Positions 42,549 through 52,729 are shown, numbered from the stretch's first letter. The stretch is 64,000 bases of DNA from Edaphobacter bradus (GCF_025685645.1 NZ_JAGSYF010000004.1:434001-498000); one strand, 5' to 3'. Numbers and translations are program-made. Notes: generated by a model from the sequence alone, not told the origin.

Positions 42549-45386
42549 ATGGCTAAGTCACTTGTGATCGTAGAGTCGCCGGCGAAGGCGAAGACGATCA
42601 ATAAATATCTCGGCAATGATTACCAGGTGGAGGCCTCGCTGGGGCACATCATGGACCTGCCGAAGAACGATATCGGCGTGGAACTGAAGAAGCGGACGTT
42701 TGAGCCGACTCTGATCGTGTCCCCGGGCAAAGAGAAGGTAGTAGCTCATCTGAAGAAGCTGGCGTCGAAGGCGGAGATGGTGTATCTCGCACCTGACCCT
42801 GACCGCGAGGGGGAGGCGATTGCCGCGCATCTTTCGATGCAGCTTCTGCCGATGGTGAAGGACAAGAGCAAGGTGCGGCGCGTGACGTTTAACGAGATCA
42901 CGCAAAAGGCCGTGAAGGCCGCGTTCTCGCATGCTCGCGATGTAGACGAGAACCTGGTGGACGCGCAGCAGACGCGTCGTGTGCTGGATCGACTTGTGGG
43001 GTATCAGATCTCTCCTCTGCTGTGGGACAAGGTTCGCCGTGGACTGAGCGCGGGGCGCGTGCAGACTGTGGCTCTGCGGTTGATCGTGGAGCGCGAGCAG
43101 GAGATCAACGAGTTCAAGCCGGTGGAGTATTGGACGATCAACGCGGTGTTGAAGCCAGGTGCAGACGGGCAGGAGTTCGTCGCGAGGTTTGTCGGTATCG
43201 ATGGCGTTGCTGCGCGTGTTGCGAACGGAACGGATGAGAGCGGCAAGGAGCTTTTCATCGCCAGCTCGCTGCCGAACAAGGAGCGCATTGATCAGGTCGT
43301 TGCGCAACTTGAGAGAGCGAAGTGGAGCGTGCGTTCCGTTGAACGCAAGGAGCGCAAGCGGAACCCGACGGCTCCGTTTACGACGAGCAAGCTGCAACAG
43401 GATGCCTCGGGCCGGCTGGGCTTCAACGTCCGCCGGACGATGGGCGTCGCGCAGCGTCTATATGAGGGCGTAGAGCTCGGCAGCGAGGGCACAGTCGGTC
43501 TGATTACGTATATGCGTACCGACTCGACGCGCGTGGCTCCCGATGCGATCGTCGATGTACGGGAGTACGTTGAGAAGAAGCTTGGCGCGCAGTATCTGCC
43601 GGCGAAGCCGAACGAGTACAAGAGCAAGAAGGATGCGCAGGATGCGCACGAGGCGATTCGTCCGACGAACGTGGCGTTCACTCCCGACAGCATTCGCAGG
43701 TATCTGAGCGATGAGCAGTACCGGCTTTACCGGCTGATCTGGCAGCGGTTTGTGGCGTCGCAGATGGTTCCGGCGGTGTTCGATCAGACGACGGTGGATA
43801 TTGCTGCGGTCGCGGACAAGACGTATGACTTCCGCGTCTCGGGTTCAGTGCTGAAGTTCGACGGCTTCCTGAAGGTGTATGAGCAGGTGAAGGTCGACTC
43901 GGCGAAGAAGGATGACGAGGACGACGATGCTGATGACAAGCGTCTGCCCGCATTGAACGATGGCCAGGCGCTGACGAAGGTACGCGTCGATTCGGAGCAG
44001 AAGTTCACCGAGCCGCCGCCGCGTTACAACGAAGCCTCCCTGGTGAAGGTGCTGGAGGAGCGCGGAATCGGGCGGCCTTCGACTTATGCGTCCATCATTA
44101 ATACGATTCAGGATCGCGACTATGTGAAGAAGATCGGCGCAAAGTTTGTGCCGACTGAAATCGGCATCGTCGTGACGAAGCTGCTGGTGAAGAACTTCCC
44201 GTACATCTTCGACACGCAGTACACGGCGACGCTCGAGGGCGAACTCGATGCGGTTGAGGATGGCCAGGAGCGCTGGACCGATCTGCTGAATGGCTTCTAC
44301 GACCACTTTGAGAAAGAGCTCAAGGTCGCCGAGAAGCACATGGAAGACATCAAGCGAATGGAGGAGCCAACGCACGAGGTCTGCGAGAAGTGCGGCTCTC
44401 CGCTGATTCTGAAGTGGGGCAAGTTCGGCAGCTTCTATTCGTGTTCGAACTTCACCAAGGTGAAGCCGATGACGGTTGCGGCTGGTCCGTGGAAGAAGGA
44501 CCAGAAGGCAGTGGTGAAGAAGATTACTTCGGCGCTGCACTATCCGATGACGGTGAAGGCGACGACGGACGATGAGATCGCGTTTACCAGAGAGGCTGCG
44601 GACGCGAAGGCCCTCGTGGCTGCGATCGACGAGGCTTTCACGCAGGGCAAGAAGGTGACGGCCGAGACGTTCAGCTGCGACTTCACCAAGGAAAACTTCG
44701 CGGCGAAGCCGGATTTAAGCGCTCCGGGCGCGGAGGAAGACCCGGAGGAAGAGGCCTGCGACAACTGCGGCCGGACGATGGTGCTGCGCAATGGACCGTG
44801 GGGGCCGTTCATGGCTTGCCCGGGCTACAACGAGGATCCGCCTTGCAAGACGATCCGCAAGCTGAACCAGAAGGTGCAGCAGAAGCCTCCGGTGCAACTG
44901 GAGGAGAGCTGCCCGCGGTGCGGCAAGCCGTTGCTGCTGCGCAATGGGCAGTATGGCGAGTTCATCAGCTGTAGCGGCTACCCGAAGTGCAAGTACATCA
45001 AGCAGGAGCTACTGGATGTGAAGTGCCCGAAGGACGGCGGAGACATCGCGGTTCGGAAGACGAAGCGCGGCGATGTGTTCTACGGCTGCGTGAACTATCC
45101 GAAGTGCGACTTTGCCTCCAATCTGAAGCTGATCGACCATACGTGCCCGAAGTGCGACAGCGCGTATCTGCTCGAAGTGGTCAACGACAAGGGCACGTAC
45201 TGGGTCTGCCCGAACAATCATGAAGCTCTGCCGAAGCGCCGCAAGAAGAAGGGCGCTGAGGAAGAGGCTCCAACAACACCGCGTTGCAACTATGAGAAGA
45301 AGGTCGCAGGACCGGCGCAGACGACGGTTGAGCGGCCTGATCCGGAGAAGACCCGGCCGGTGGTTGAAAGCGTTGTTGTTGCATAA
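42549..45386 (+). CDS. topA: DNA topoisomerase I
   Basis: 945-residue type IA topoisomerase that relaxes negative supercoils. The N-terminal TOPRIM domain (SLVIVESPAKAKTINKYLG, and the DPDREGEAIAAHL acidic motif near residue 80), the catalytic Tyr in GLITYMRTDSTRV near residue 320, and the C-terminal zinc ribbons are all present. Of the zinc ribbons, two have four Cys; at least two have lost a Cys (CEKCG..SCSNF and CPKDGG..CVNYPKC). The C-terminal ~30 residues are low complexity. Confidence 0.95.
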   Translation: MAKSLVIVESPAKAKTINKYLGNDYQVEASLGHIMDLPKNDIGVELKKRTFEPTLIVSPGKEKVVAHLKKLASKAEMVYLAPDPDREGEAIAAHLSMQLLPMVKDKSKVRRVTFNEITQKAVKAAFSHARDVDENLVDAQQTRRVLDRLVGYQISPLLWDKVRRGLSAGRVQTVALRLIVEREQEINEFKPVEYWTINAVLKPGADGQEFVARFVGIDGVAARVANGTDESGKELFIASSLPNKERIDQVVAQLERAKWSVRSVERKERKRNPTAPFTTSKLQQDASGRLGFNVRRTMGVAQRLYEGVELGSEGTVGLITYMRTDSTRVAPDAIVDVREYVEKKLGAQYLPAKPNEYKSKKDAQDAHEAIRPTNVAFTPDSIRRYLSDEQYRLYRLIWQRFVASQMVPAVFDQTTVDIAAVADKTYDFRVSGSVLKFDGFLKVYEQVKVDSAKKDDEDDDADDKRLPALNDGQALTKVRVDSEQKFTEPPPRYNEASLVKVLEERGIGRPSTYASIINTIQDRDYVKKIGAKFVPTEIGIVVTKLLVKNFPYIFDTQYTATLEGELDAVEDGQERWTDLLNGFYDHFEKELKVAEKHMEDIKRMEEPTHEVCEKCGSPLILKWGKFGSFYSCSNFTKVKPMTVAAGPWKKDQKAVVKKITSALHYPMTVKATTDDEIAFTREAADAKALVAAIDEAFTQGKKVTAETFSCDFTKENFAAKPDLSAPGAEEDPEEEACDNCGRTMVLRNGPWGPFMACPGYNEDPPCKTIRKLNQKVQQKPPVQLEESCPRCGKPLLLRNGQYGEFISCSGYPKCKYIKQELLDVKCPKDGGDIAVRKTKRGDVFYGCVNYPKCDFASNLKLIDHTCPKCDSAYLLEVVNDKGTYWVCPNNHEALPKRRKKKGAEEEAPTTPRCNYEKKVAGPAQTTVERPDPEKTRPVVESVVVA

Positions 45387-45406
45387 CAGTAAATCAAGGA
45401 GAACGA

Positions 45407-45826
45407 ATGGCTACGGCAGCAGATGCTGAGGTGATACTGCGTTTGTACGAACTGCGGCAGGAGGAAGCCCTGCGGCGAGCACGGAAGTTTATGGTCTTCG
45501 AGTTCAACCCGAAGAACCTGGAGGAGCTGAGGGCAGTCTCACGAAATCCCGGGACGCAGGAGAACGCGTACTGGCGACAGACGGTGACCTACTGGGAGAT
45601 GGCTGCCTCGTTCGTGCTGCGCGGGGCGGTCGATCCGGAGCTGTTCTTTGATTCGGCGGCCGAGGGCGTCCTGCTGTACGCCAAGTTTCACCACTTCCAC
45701 GCGGTGACCGAGAAGGAGTCGGGGAACCCGTTCATGCGGAATACAGCTGCGCTGATTGAGCGGTTTCCGGCGGCTAACTCGCTCCACGAGATGTTTCTGA
45801 AGGCGTTTGGGCAGACGAAGTCCTGA
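45407..45826 (+). CDS. Conserved hypothetical protein
   Basis: 139 residues, not recognised. It is largely helical, with an aromatic-rich middle (YWRQTVTYWEMAASFVLRG and LLYAKFHHFHAVTEKES) that looks like a compact cytoplasmic domain. It starts 20 bases after the topA stop with AAGGAG upstream, and so may be co-transcribed with topA. It is followed directly by the second composite repeat. Confidence 0.6.
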   Translation: MATAADAEVILRLYELRQEEALRRARKFMVFEFNPKNLEELRAVSRNPGTQENAYWRQTVTYWEMAASFVLRGAVDPELFFDSAAEGVLLYAKFHHFHAVTEKESGNPFMRNTAALIERFPAANSLHEMFLKAFGQTKS

Positions 45827-45837
45827 CGGATGGCACC

Positions 45838-46330
45838 TACCCCCCCCCCGGGTATTGTGCGAGTAAAATATCTGTTTTCAAGGGTTTATGCGTTTTGTCC
45901 TCCGCAAAATATTCTATTCAAAGGGTTTAGTAGTCAAAATATTCAAAACAAATGGGTTATAAACAGGAAAGCCCCGGACGGGTCCGGGGCTTTCCTGTTT
46001 CTTGTCTGTTTCTATTTTAGCGGATTGAGGGAAACTACTCTGCCACTTGGAAGTGGTTTGTTTTTATGGAGTTGAGTGGTTTGGGGGCTTGACAGGATTT
46101 CTGTGGAAAACTTGGGTAACGAGTCAGTGGTTGCGGGAAGGAGAATGTGGGTAGAGCAGCGGATTTCTCCGCTCCGCAGTGCGATGAGACTGCACTGCCC
46201 CGGTCGAAATGACAGATCTTACGCGATTGGGGAAGGGCAAGAAACAGATTCCTCCCCATTCGACCTCGCGAAGGGCAGGCTGCTGCGCTGCGGAATGGCA
46301 ACAAGAGAGGTGCGGCAATTGGCAAGAGCA
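45838..46330. repeat. Composite intergenic repeat, copy 2
   Basis: It begins with a C-run and GGG (45840-45852), then the AAAATATTC..AAGGGTT units (45905 and 45935), a large hairpin (45961-46000), the CTGCCACTTGGAAGT...TTGAGTGG...TGGGGGCTTGACAGGATTTCTGTGGAAAAC block (46039-46111), CCGGTCGAAATGAC (46199-46212) and a TTCCTCCCCATTCGACCTCGCGAAGGGCAGGCTGCTGC block (46249-46286). Same order as copy 1 at 18.45 kb; the two differ in the sequence between blocks. No gene is seen in 45827-46490. Confidence 0.7.
45961..46000. terminator. Large perfect hairpin, likely bidirectional terminator
   Basis: Two 18-base arms, AAACAGGAAAGCCCCGGA (45961-45978) and its exact complement (45983-46000), around loop CGGG. 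Its T-rich ends favour termination on either strand, acting after topA and the hypothetical gene. Confidence 0.6.
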
Positions 46331-46490
46331 ACAGAAAGAGCAACAAGCGAGCCTTCACTCAGGAGTGGGCTTTGGTTTTTGCATCATTTCTGTTACAACT
46401 AGAGAGTAGGTGTGGGGGTATGGGACCGGCAGCGAGGGTCAGGTTGGTGTCTGAGCTTGTCGTAAGTTATTGAAAAGAAGGTAGTCTACG

Positions 46491-46775
46491 ATGGCGAAGG
46501 CAGTTTGGAATGGCCAGGTTCTGGCCGAGAGCGAGACGTACGAGACGATTGAGGGCAATATTTATTTCCCCGACGAGACGGTCAAGCGGGAGTTCCTGAA
46601 GCCAAGTTCGACGACCTCAAGCTGTCCCTGGAAGGGACAGGCGAGGTACTACACGGTGGTCGTGGATGGACAGGAGAACCAGGACGCGGCGTGGTACTAC
46701 CCCGATCCCAAGCCTGCGGCCCGAGGTGTGAAGCACCATATTGCCTTCTGGCGTGGCGTGGAAGTGACTAAGTAA
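46491..46775 (+). CDS. DUF427 domain protein
   Basis: 94 residues, beginning AKAVWNGQVLAES and containing GNIYFPDETVKREFL and SCPWKGQARYYTVVVDG, the typical DUF427 pattern (a small beta-barrel domain). Family activity is unknown. It is flanked on both sides by intergenic repeats. Confidence 0.85.
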   Translation: MAKAVWNGQVLAESETYETIEGNIYFPDETVKREFLKPSSTTSSCPWKGQARYYTVVVDGQENQDAAWYYPDPKPAARGVKHHIAFWRGVEVTK

Positions 46776-46794
46776 GCGCAGGCTTTGCCATAGC

Positions 46795-46998
46795 GGGCAC
46801 CCGAGCTTTAGTGGCTCTCCAGGCGAACAGCAGATTCCTCGGCTTCGCTCGGAATGACAACCAAAAAGGCGAGTGGTTTTGTGGCTGGCGGTGTGGTTCT
46901 TTCCTACCCATGCCGCGATGTGGCTGCGGCATGAATGGGGCACCCGAGCTTTAGTGGCTCTCCAGGCGAACAGCAGCTCGGAATGACAACCAAAAAGT
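46795..46998. repeat. Direct repeat pair of ~60-74 bp
   Basis: Copy A (46795-46868) and copy B (46938-46998) share GGGCACCCGAGCTTTAGTGG with CTCTCCAGGCGAACAGCAG, then CTCGGAATGACAACCAAAAAG. Copy B lacks a 14-base internal ATTCCTCGGCTTCG. It lies between the DUF427 and cupin genes; the CTCGGAATGAC core matches other repeats here. Confidence 0.7.
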
Positions 46999-47039
46999 GG
47001 TGGAACTCGTAACGAGTTGCTCCGATTCCGGTTGCGGGC

Positions 47040-47420
47040 TCATTTTTCCTTCTCGAGTTCCACGACCATTACTTCAATCGGTTTATCACCGGCGTTGACA
47101 TCGCTATGCATAGCGCCTGGGGGCATCGCGGGGAGCCAGTAGGCTTTGCCGGTCTCCCAGACGTGGCGCTCGGTGGGGCCATTCTGCTCAACGATGTTCA
47201 TTGTTCCGCCGTTGAGCGCAATGATGACGCGGGGGTGATCGTGGCGGTGCATGGTCAGCGGCGCATTGGGCAGGATGACAGACTTCCACACCTTTACGTC
47301 TTCGTTCTCAAACTGAGGGAGGCGCTGCGTCTGTTGTGCGGCCTGCTGGGAGTGCATGACGCCGAAGACGGCCAGCGGGAGAGCCAGGAAGATTGCGGCA
47401 CGGATCAGGTAGGTTTTCAT
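47040..47420 (-). CDS. Secreted cupin-domain protein
   Basis: 126 residues. A signal peptide (AAIFLALPLAVFGVMHS) is followed by a single cupin barrel with the metal-binding HRHDHPRVI pattern and PGAMHSDVN. Small cupins of this type bind a metal and a small ligand; the reaction is unknown. It faces the decarboxylase gene. Confidence 0.78.
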   Translation of the reverse strand: MKTYLIRAAIFLALPLAVFGVMHSQQAAQQTQRLPQFENEDVKVWKSVILPNAPLTMHRHDHPRVIIALNGGTMNIVEQNGPTERHVWETGKAYWLPAMPPGAMHSDVNAGDKPIEVMVVELEKEK

Positions 47421-47514
47421 AGAGGATTTTCCTTCGGCGGGAGGATAGCACCTGTTTGGGAACTGGCCTGCGATTTATTGCAGCAGCGTATGGTTAAAGT
47501 CTGCGGAGGGCAGG

Positions 47515-48981
47515 TTGAAAGGCAAGGATGAGGGGTTGCGCACGGGGATGACGGAGAAGACTCTCGATCCGGTGAGCGAGGCGGAGTGGGCTGAGTTGCG
47601 CGGGCTTGGGCACAAGATGCTGGACGGAATCTTTGACCACCTGCAGGGTTTGAGGACTCAGCCGGTATGGCAGGCTCCCGAGGCGGCGCTGCGGACACTT
47701 GCTGCCGAGGGCGTTCCGCGCCAGGGGCAGGGTGCGGCTGCGGCCTACGAGAGCTTCTTGAGGGACGTGCTGCCTTCTTCGGTGGGGAATACGCATCCGC
47801 GGTTCTGGGGATGGGTGATGGGGAGTGGAACGCCGGTAGGGATGCTGGCGGAGATGCTGGCGTCGGGGATGAATCCGAACGTGGGTGGATTTAACGACGC
47901 CCCAATGGTGGTTGAGGAGCTGGTAATCAGGTGGATGGCAGAGCTGATGGGGCTGCCGGAGGGGACGAGCGGACTGCTGACGAGTGGCGGGAGTATGGCG
48001 AATCTGGTCGGGCTGGCGGTTGGACGACATGCTCGAGCGGGGTTCGATGTGCGCGCGGAGGGAATGCAGGGAGGACCGGAGCTGCGGGTGTACTGCTCGA
48101 CCGAGACGCATAGCTGGCTGAAGAAGTCGATGGAGCTGATGGGGATGGGGAGGGCGAGCCTTCGTTCAGTCGGAGTAGATGGCAGCTACCGGATGAAGAT
48201 TGCCGAGCTGCGTGAGGCGATTGCGGCTGATCGGGCTGCGGGGCATCGCCCAGTGTGCGTGGTGGGGACGACGGGCACGGTGAATACCGGCGCCACGGAC
48301 GATCTGACGGCGATCGCGGATGTGTGTGCGGCCGAGGGGCTGTGGTTCCATGTGGACGGGGCGTTTGGAGCGCTGGCCTACTGGAGCGAAAGGCTGCGGC
48401 CTGCGCTGAAGGGGATGGAGCGTGCGGATTCGCTGGCGTTCGATCTGCACAAGTGGGGGTATGTGCCGTATGAGATCGGGTGCGTTCTGGTGCGGGATGC
48501 GGAGGCGCACAAGGCGGCATTTGCCACGGGAGCAAGCTATCTGACGGCGATGGAGCGAGGGCCGGTGGCGGGCGGGATCAGGTTTGCCGACCGCGGCGTG
48601 GATCTGTCGCGGGGGTTCAGGGCGCTGAAGGCGTGGATGAGCCTGAGGGCGTATGGCGTGGATGCCCTGGTCGCTCTGGTTGAGCAGAACGTGGAGCAGG
48701 CGCGGTATCTGGCGGAGAGAGTAGAGGCTTCTCCGGTGCTGGAGCTGGCGGCGGAGGTTCCGCTGAATCTTGTGTGCTTCCGGTATCGCGGGGCGAGTGA
48801 CCAGGAGAACAAAGAGATATTGATGCGGCTGCAGGAGAGCGGTGTGGCGGTGCCTTCGGGGACAGTGGTGGGCGGCCGATTTGCGATTCGTGTGGCGAAT
48901 ACGAATCACCGGTCGCGGCGGGAAGACTTTGATCTGCTGGTGGAGGCGGTGGAGAGGATTGGGCGCGAGGTGGTTGGGTGA
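47515..48981 (+). CDS. Pyridoxal-phosphate-dependent decarboxylase (group II)
   Basis: 488 residues of the Glu/aromatic amino acid decarboxylase family (PF00282). Visible: the substrate/PLP region LLTSGGSMANLVGLAVGRHARAG, TGTVNTGATDDLTAIADVCAAEGLWFHVDGAFGA, and the Schiff-base lysine in AFDLHKWGYVPYEIGCVLV. The substrate (aromatic amino acid, glutamate or other) cannot be decided by sequence alone. It starts at TTG 47515 with GGAGGG five bases upstream; ATG 47548 is a later alternative. Confidence 0.87.
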   Translation: MKGKDEGLRTGMTEKTLDPVSEAEWAELRGLGHKMLDGIFDHLQGLRTQPVWQAPEAALRTLAAEGVPRQGQGAAAAYESFLRDVLPSSVGNTHPRFWGWVMGSGTPVGMLAEMLASGMNPNVGGFNDAPMVVEELVIRWMAELMGLPEGTSGLLTSGGSMANLVGLAVGRHARAGFDVRAEGMQGGPELRVYCSTETHSWLKKSMELMGMGRASLRSVGVDGSYRMKIAELREAIAADRAAGHRPVCVVGTTGTVNTGATDDLTAIADVCAAEGLWFHVDGAFGALAYWSERLRPALKGMERADSLAFDLHKWGYVPYEIGCVLVRDAEAHKAAFATGASYLTAMERGPVAGGIRFADRGVDLSRGFRALKAWMSLRAYGVDALVALVEQNVEQARYLAERVEASPVLELAAEVPLNLVCFRYRGASDQENKEILMRLQESGVAVPSGTVVGGRFAIRVANTNHRSRREDFDLLVEAVERIGREVVG

Positions 48982-49064
48982 GTTTTAGACGCTGGCTGAC
49001 TTGACAGTGTGATTTCCCGGCACCCGATCACGATCGATAGCCGAGGCGTCCTGCGAACCCAGGT

Positions 49065-49125
49065 CTCAGAATCGAGACCCTTCGGCAGGCTCAGGGCAGG
49101 CTCTGGGGCACCCACTGTTGTTGCT
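49065..49125. repeat. Repeat fragment after the decarboxylase gene
   Basis: CCCTTCGGCAGGCTCAGGGCAGGCTCTGGGGCACCCA carries the CTCAGGGCAGGC core and the GGGCACCC element also seen in other intergenic repeats of the window. It separates the decarboxylase and kinase genes, which converge. Confidence 0.4.
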
Positions 49126-49137
49126 ATCCCAGGTGGG

Positions 49138-50709
49138 TTAGTAGGCGAGGGCCTGGTCGATGGGGATGCGGACCTGGAAGCATGTGGATCCGGGCTTGGA
49201 ATCAACATGGATGTAGCCCGAGTGTTTGCTGACGATGCGCTGAACCGTGTCGAGTCCGAGTCCGAGTCCGTCGCCGAGGACCTTGGTAGAGAAGAAGGGC
49301 TCGAAGATGCGGTCGCGCAGCTCGGGCGGGATGCCGGGGCCTGAGTCCCATATCTCAACGAAGGCCATATGGCCACTGAGGTGCGTTTTGAGGCGGAGCG
49401 TTCCCTGGGCTGTGCCGTCCTTGCTGCCGGCGCTCATGGCGTCGACGGCGTTTTCGATGAGCGCGAACCAGACCTGGTTGAGCTCGCGGCCGAAAGCGGC
49501 GACGCAGGGTAGCGCGGGGTCGAAGGTAGTTTCGACGGTGACGTGGTGCAGGCGCGACTTGAACATGACGAGTGTGTTCTCGAGCGACTGCGCGAGATCG
49601 ACGTCCTGAACGGGCGCCTGGTCCATGTAGGAGTAGTCCTTGATGGCGCTGATGAGGTCGAAGATGCGCAGGGTGGAGCTGACGACGGTCTCGGCCATGC
49701 GCTCGGCGCGGAGCGAGCTGGCGACTGTGGAGACGGCCACAGGGAGGGCTTCGGAGGACATGATGCCGGCGAGCTCGTCGAGTTTGGAGATGGGCAGGAA
49801 GGTCTCCGCCAACGCCGGGGCGATGGCCCAGGGATTTGGGACGTTGTGGGACTCGAGCCAGCGGAGGAGCTCAAGCTCGCGGTCGCTCTCGGCAAGGAGG
49901 TTTGGGGAGCTGACGGCCTGGGCCTCCCGCTCGGCCATGCTGGCACGGGCGCTGGCGATCCATGCACGGTACTGCGAGGTGATGGAGTCGGGGAGACAGA
50001 GATTTCCCATGCGGTACTTCTGGTCGCCGTACTGGCGCAGCTCGGAGAAGAGGCTGGAGGCGGAGCGCTGCGCGGCGGAGGCCGGGTTGTTGAGCTCGTG
50101 CGCGAGGTTGGCGGCGAGCTTGCCGAGGGCAGCGAGCTTTTCAGCCTGTTGCTCGATGCGCGTGACCTCGCGGACGCGGTCGAGCAAGGTGGAGACGCTG
50201 CGCTGCGCCATGGAGGGAATGGCTGCGAGCATGGCGGGGAAGAGGTCCTGATGGATGTCGAGCGCCCAGGTGTTGCCGATCGAGTAGCCGTCGGCGCCGA
50301 AGGTCTTCATGCGCGAGAAGGGCAGTTTGCCGGTCATCTGCCCGGCGCGGCCGATCCAGAGGGTCAGGGGGCCGGTGTTGTGACGGCGGACGTGGATCTC
50401 CCCCCTGAGGATGAAGGTCATGCGGTCGGCTGGGACTCCTTCGAGGAAGACGATCGAGCCAGGTTCGCCGACGCGCTCGGCGCCGTGGGTGGCGAGCCAG
50501 GCGTACTCCTCTTCAGTGAGGCCGTCCAGCGGCGGAACCGTGCGAAGGGCGGCGACGATCTCGTGCAGCGGAGTAGGATGCGCGGGCGGCCCGGCGAAGA
50601 CCAGCGGACTCTCGGCCGGGAGGGTGATGTCGGGGATGTAGTTGTCGAGAGTGCTGATAATGCACCTCCATGTGCTGGCGAAGGGTGCGGGCCCTAAAAG
50701 ACAAGCCAA
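49138..50709 (-). CDS. Histidine kinase with an N-terminal cNMP-binding (CRP-like) domain
   Basis: 523 residues. A CRP-like cyclic-nucleotide domain (about 60-170: LTEEEYAWLATHG, SIVFLEGVPADRMTFILRGEIHVRR) comes before a kinase core with H-box AANLAHELNNPASA, N-box ENAVDAM, G1 DSGPGIPPEL, F-box FEPFFSTK and G2 GDGLGLGLDT. There is no membrane helix, so it is a soluble sensor. No response regulator is adjacent. The start is uncertain: the frame begins at TTG 50709; GGAGG precedes an ATT at 50661, suggesting an alternative rare start. It converges with the decarboxylase gene. Confidence 0.85.
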   Translation of the reverse strand: MACLLGPAPFASTWRCIISTLDNYIPDITLPAESPLVFAGPPAHPTPLHEIVAALRTVPPLDGLTEEEYAWLATHGAERVGEPGSIVFLEGVPADRMTFILRGEIHVRRHNTGPLTLWIGRAGQMTGKLPFSRMKTFGADGYSIGNTWALDIHQDLFPAMLAAIPSMAQRSVSTLLDRVREVTRIEQQAEKLAALGKLAANLAHELNNPASAAQRSASSLFSELRQYGDQKYRMGNLCLPDSITSQYRAWIASARASMAEREAQAVSSPNLLAESDRELELLRWLESHNVPNPWAIAPALAETFLPISKLDELAGIMSSEALPVAVSTVASSLRAERMAETVVSSTLRIFDLISAIKDYSYMDQAPVQDVDLAQSLENTLVMFKSRLHHVTVETTFDPALPCVAAFGRELNQVWFALIENAVDAMSAGSKDGTAQGTLRLKTHLSGHMAFVEIWDSGPGIPPELRDRIFEPFFSTKVLGDGLGLGLDTVQRIVSKHSGYIHVDSKPGSTCFQVRIPIDQALAY

Positions 50710-50867
50710 GCTACCTTCCTATTGTTACAGAGAGTACGAAGGGCCCGATAGGAAGAGTTCCGATTATGTGACAAAGCGTCTGGTCTTGGGTGCCATTTGC
50801 AGCAGCTTCGCTATAGACAATGATAAAGCTTCGCGCAAGAGTTTGTGGACGGACCAATCCTTTGCGA

Positions 50868-50904
50868 AACCATCAGGCCTCCTGCTTGAGGAGGCCTGAT
50901 GGTT
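50868..50904 (-). terminator. Terminator after ilvC
   Basis: 15-bp arms AACCATCAGGCCTCC (50868-50882) and GGAGGCCTGATGGTT (50890-50904), loop TGCTTGA. On the minus strand it lies 21 bases after the ilvC stop and runs into TTTCGC. It probably ends the whole ilv transcript. Confidence 0.7.
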
Positions 50905-50924
50905 GAAGCGGGTTGTGGCGGGCG

Positions 50925-51962
<1,038 letters not shown>

Positions 51963-51988
51963 CTATTTAGTAGGGTATCTCAGTAAAA

Positions 51989-52079
51989 CGACCGCGGATT
52001 GACGCGGAAGAACACGGATTAAACGCAGATTTGTTTCGATTCTGTTCTTCATCCGTTCCATCCGTGTAATCCGTGGTCG
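51989..52079. repeat. Inverted-repeat element between ilvN and ilvC
   Basis: CGACCGCGGATT (51989-52000) pairs with AATCCGTGGTCG (52068-52079), one G-T pair, with GACGCGGAAGAACACGGATT and ATCCGTTCCATCCGTG repeats inside. Such CCGCGGATT/AATCCGTGG elements look like a mobile intergenic family. It adjoins the ilvN stop. Confidence 0.55.
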
Positions 52080-52700
52080 CTAGGTTTCGTCCTCGGCGAA
52101 CTGGTTGGGCAGGTCTTCGTGAGGCTCGGGGCGGTTGGGGTAGGCGGCGTGAGGCTGCTCGCCGTTGTTGGTGCCGAGAGCCTTGAGGACGCGGCTGGTG
52201 TGGTGGCCACGGCGCATGGCCATGCGGCCCGTGCGGGAGACCTCGAGGACCTCGAAGCTGGATTCGCGGAGGACCTGCAGGAGGCCCTCGATCTTGCTGG
52301 CCGCGCCGGTCATCTCGAGCATGATGGACTCGGGGGCGAGGTCGACGACGCGGGCGCGGAAGACGTTGGCTAGCTCGAAGATCTGCGAGCGCGACTGCTG
52401 GCCGTGCGGGTGGTTGGGTCCGGCGGCGACCTTGATGAGGCAGAGCTCGCGGATGACGGCCTCGACGCGACCGAGCTCGTCGACGTCGCGGGTGATCTCG
52501 AGCTTGTAGAGCGAGGCGCGGATGCGGTCGGCGGCGTGCTCGGGGGCGTCGCAGACGATGGTCATGCGGGACACGCCCTCACGCTCGCTCTCGCCTACGG
52601 TGAGGGAGACGATGTTGACGTTGAGACGGCGGAAGAGGGAAGCGACCCGGGTTAGGACTCCGGGTTTGTCGTCTACCAGGGCTACGAAGGTATGGAGCAT
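52080..52700 (-). CDS. ilvN: Acetolactate synthase regulatory (small) subunit
   Basis: 206 residues: an N-terminal ACT domain (LHTFVALVDDKPGVLTRVASLFRRLNVNIVSLTVGESE), which binds valine for feedback inhibition, and a C-terminal extended domain containing RVVDLAPESIMLEMTGAASKIEGLLQVL. It pairs with IlvB. Separated from ilvB by a small membrane-protein gene. Confidence 0.93.
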   Translation of the reverse strand: MLHTFVALVDDKPGVLTRVASLFRRLNVNIVSLTVGESEREGVSRMTIVCDAPEHAADRIRASLYKLEITRDVDELGRVEAVIRELCLIKVAAGPNHPHGQQSRSQIFELANVFRARVVDLAPESIMLEMTGAASKIEGLLQVLRESSFEVLEVSRTGRMAMRRGHHTSRVLKALGTNNGEQPHAAYPNRPEPHEDLPNQFAEDET

Positions 52701-52729
52701 GAGGGCCTTTCTAATTCAGCGGTCATGAA

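Noticed and set aside
46617-46943. Small frame with CHSERSRGIC peptide after the DUF427 gene
   Set aside because: It is the translation of the 46.8-kb repeat, and runs antisense over DUF427.
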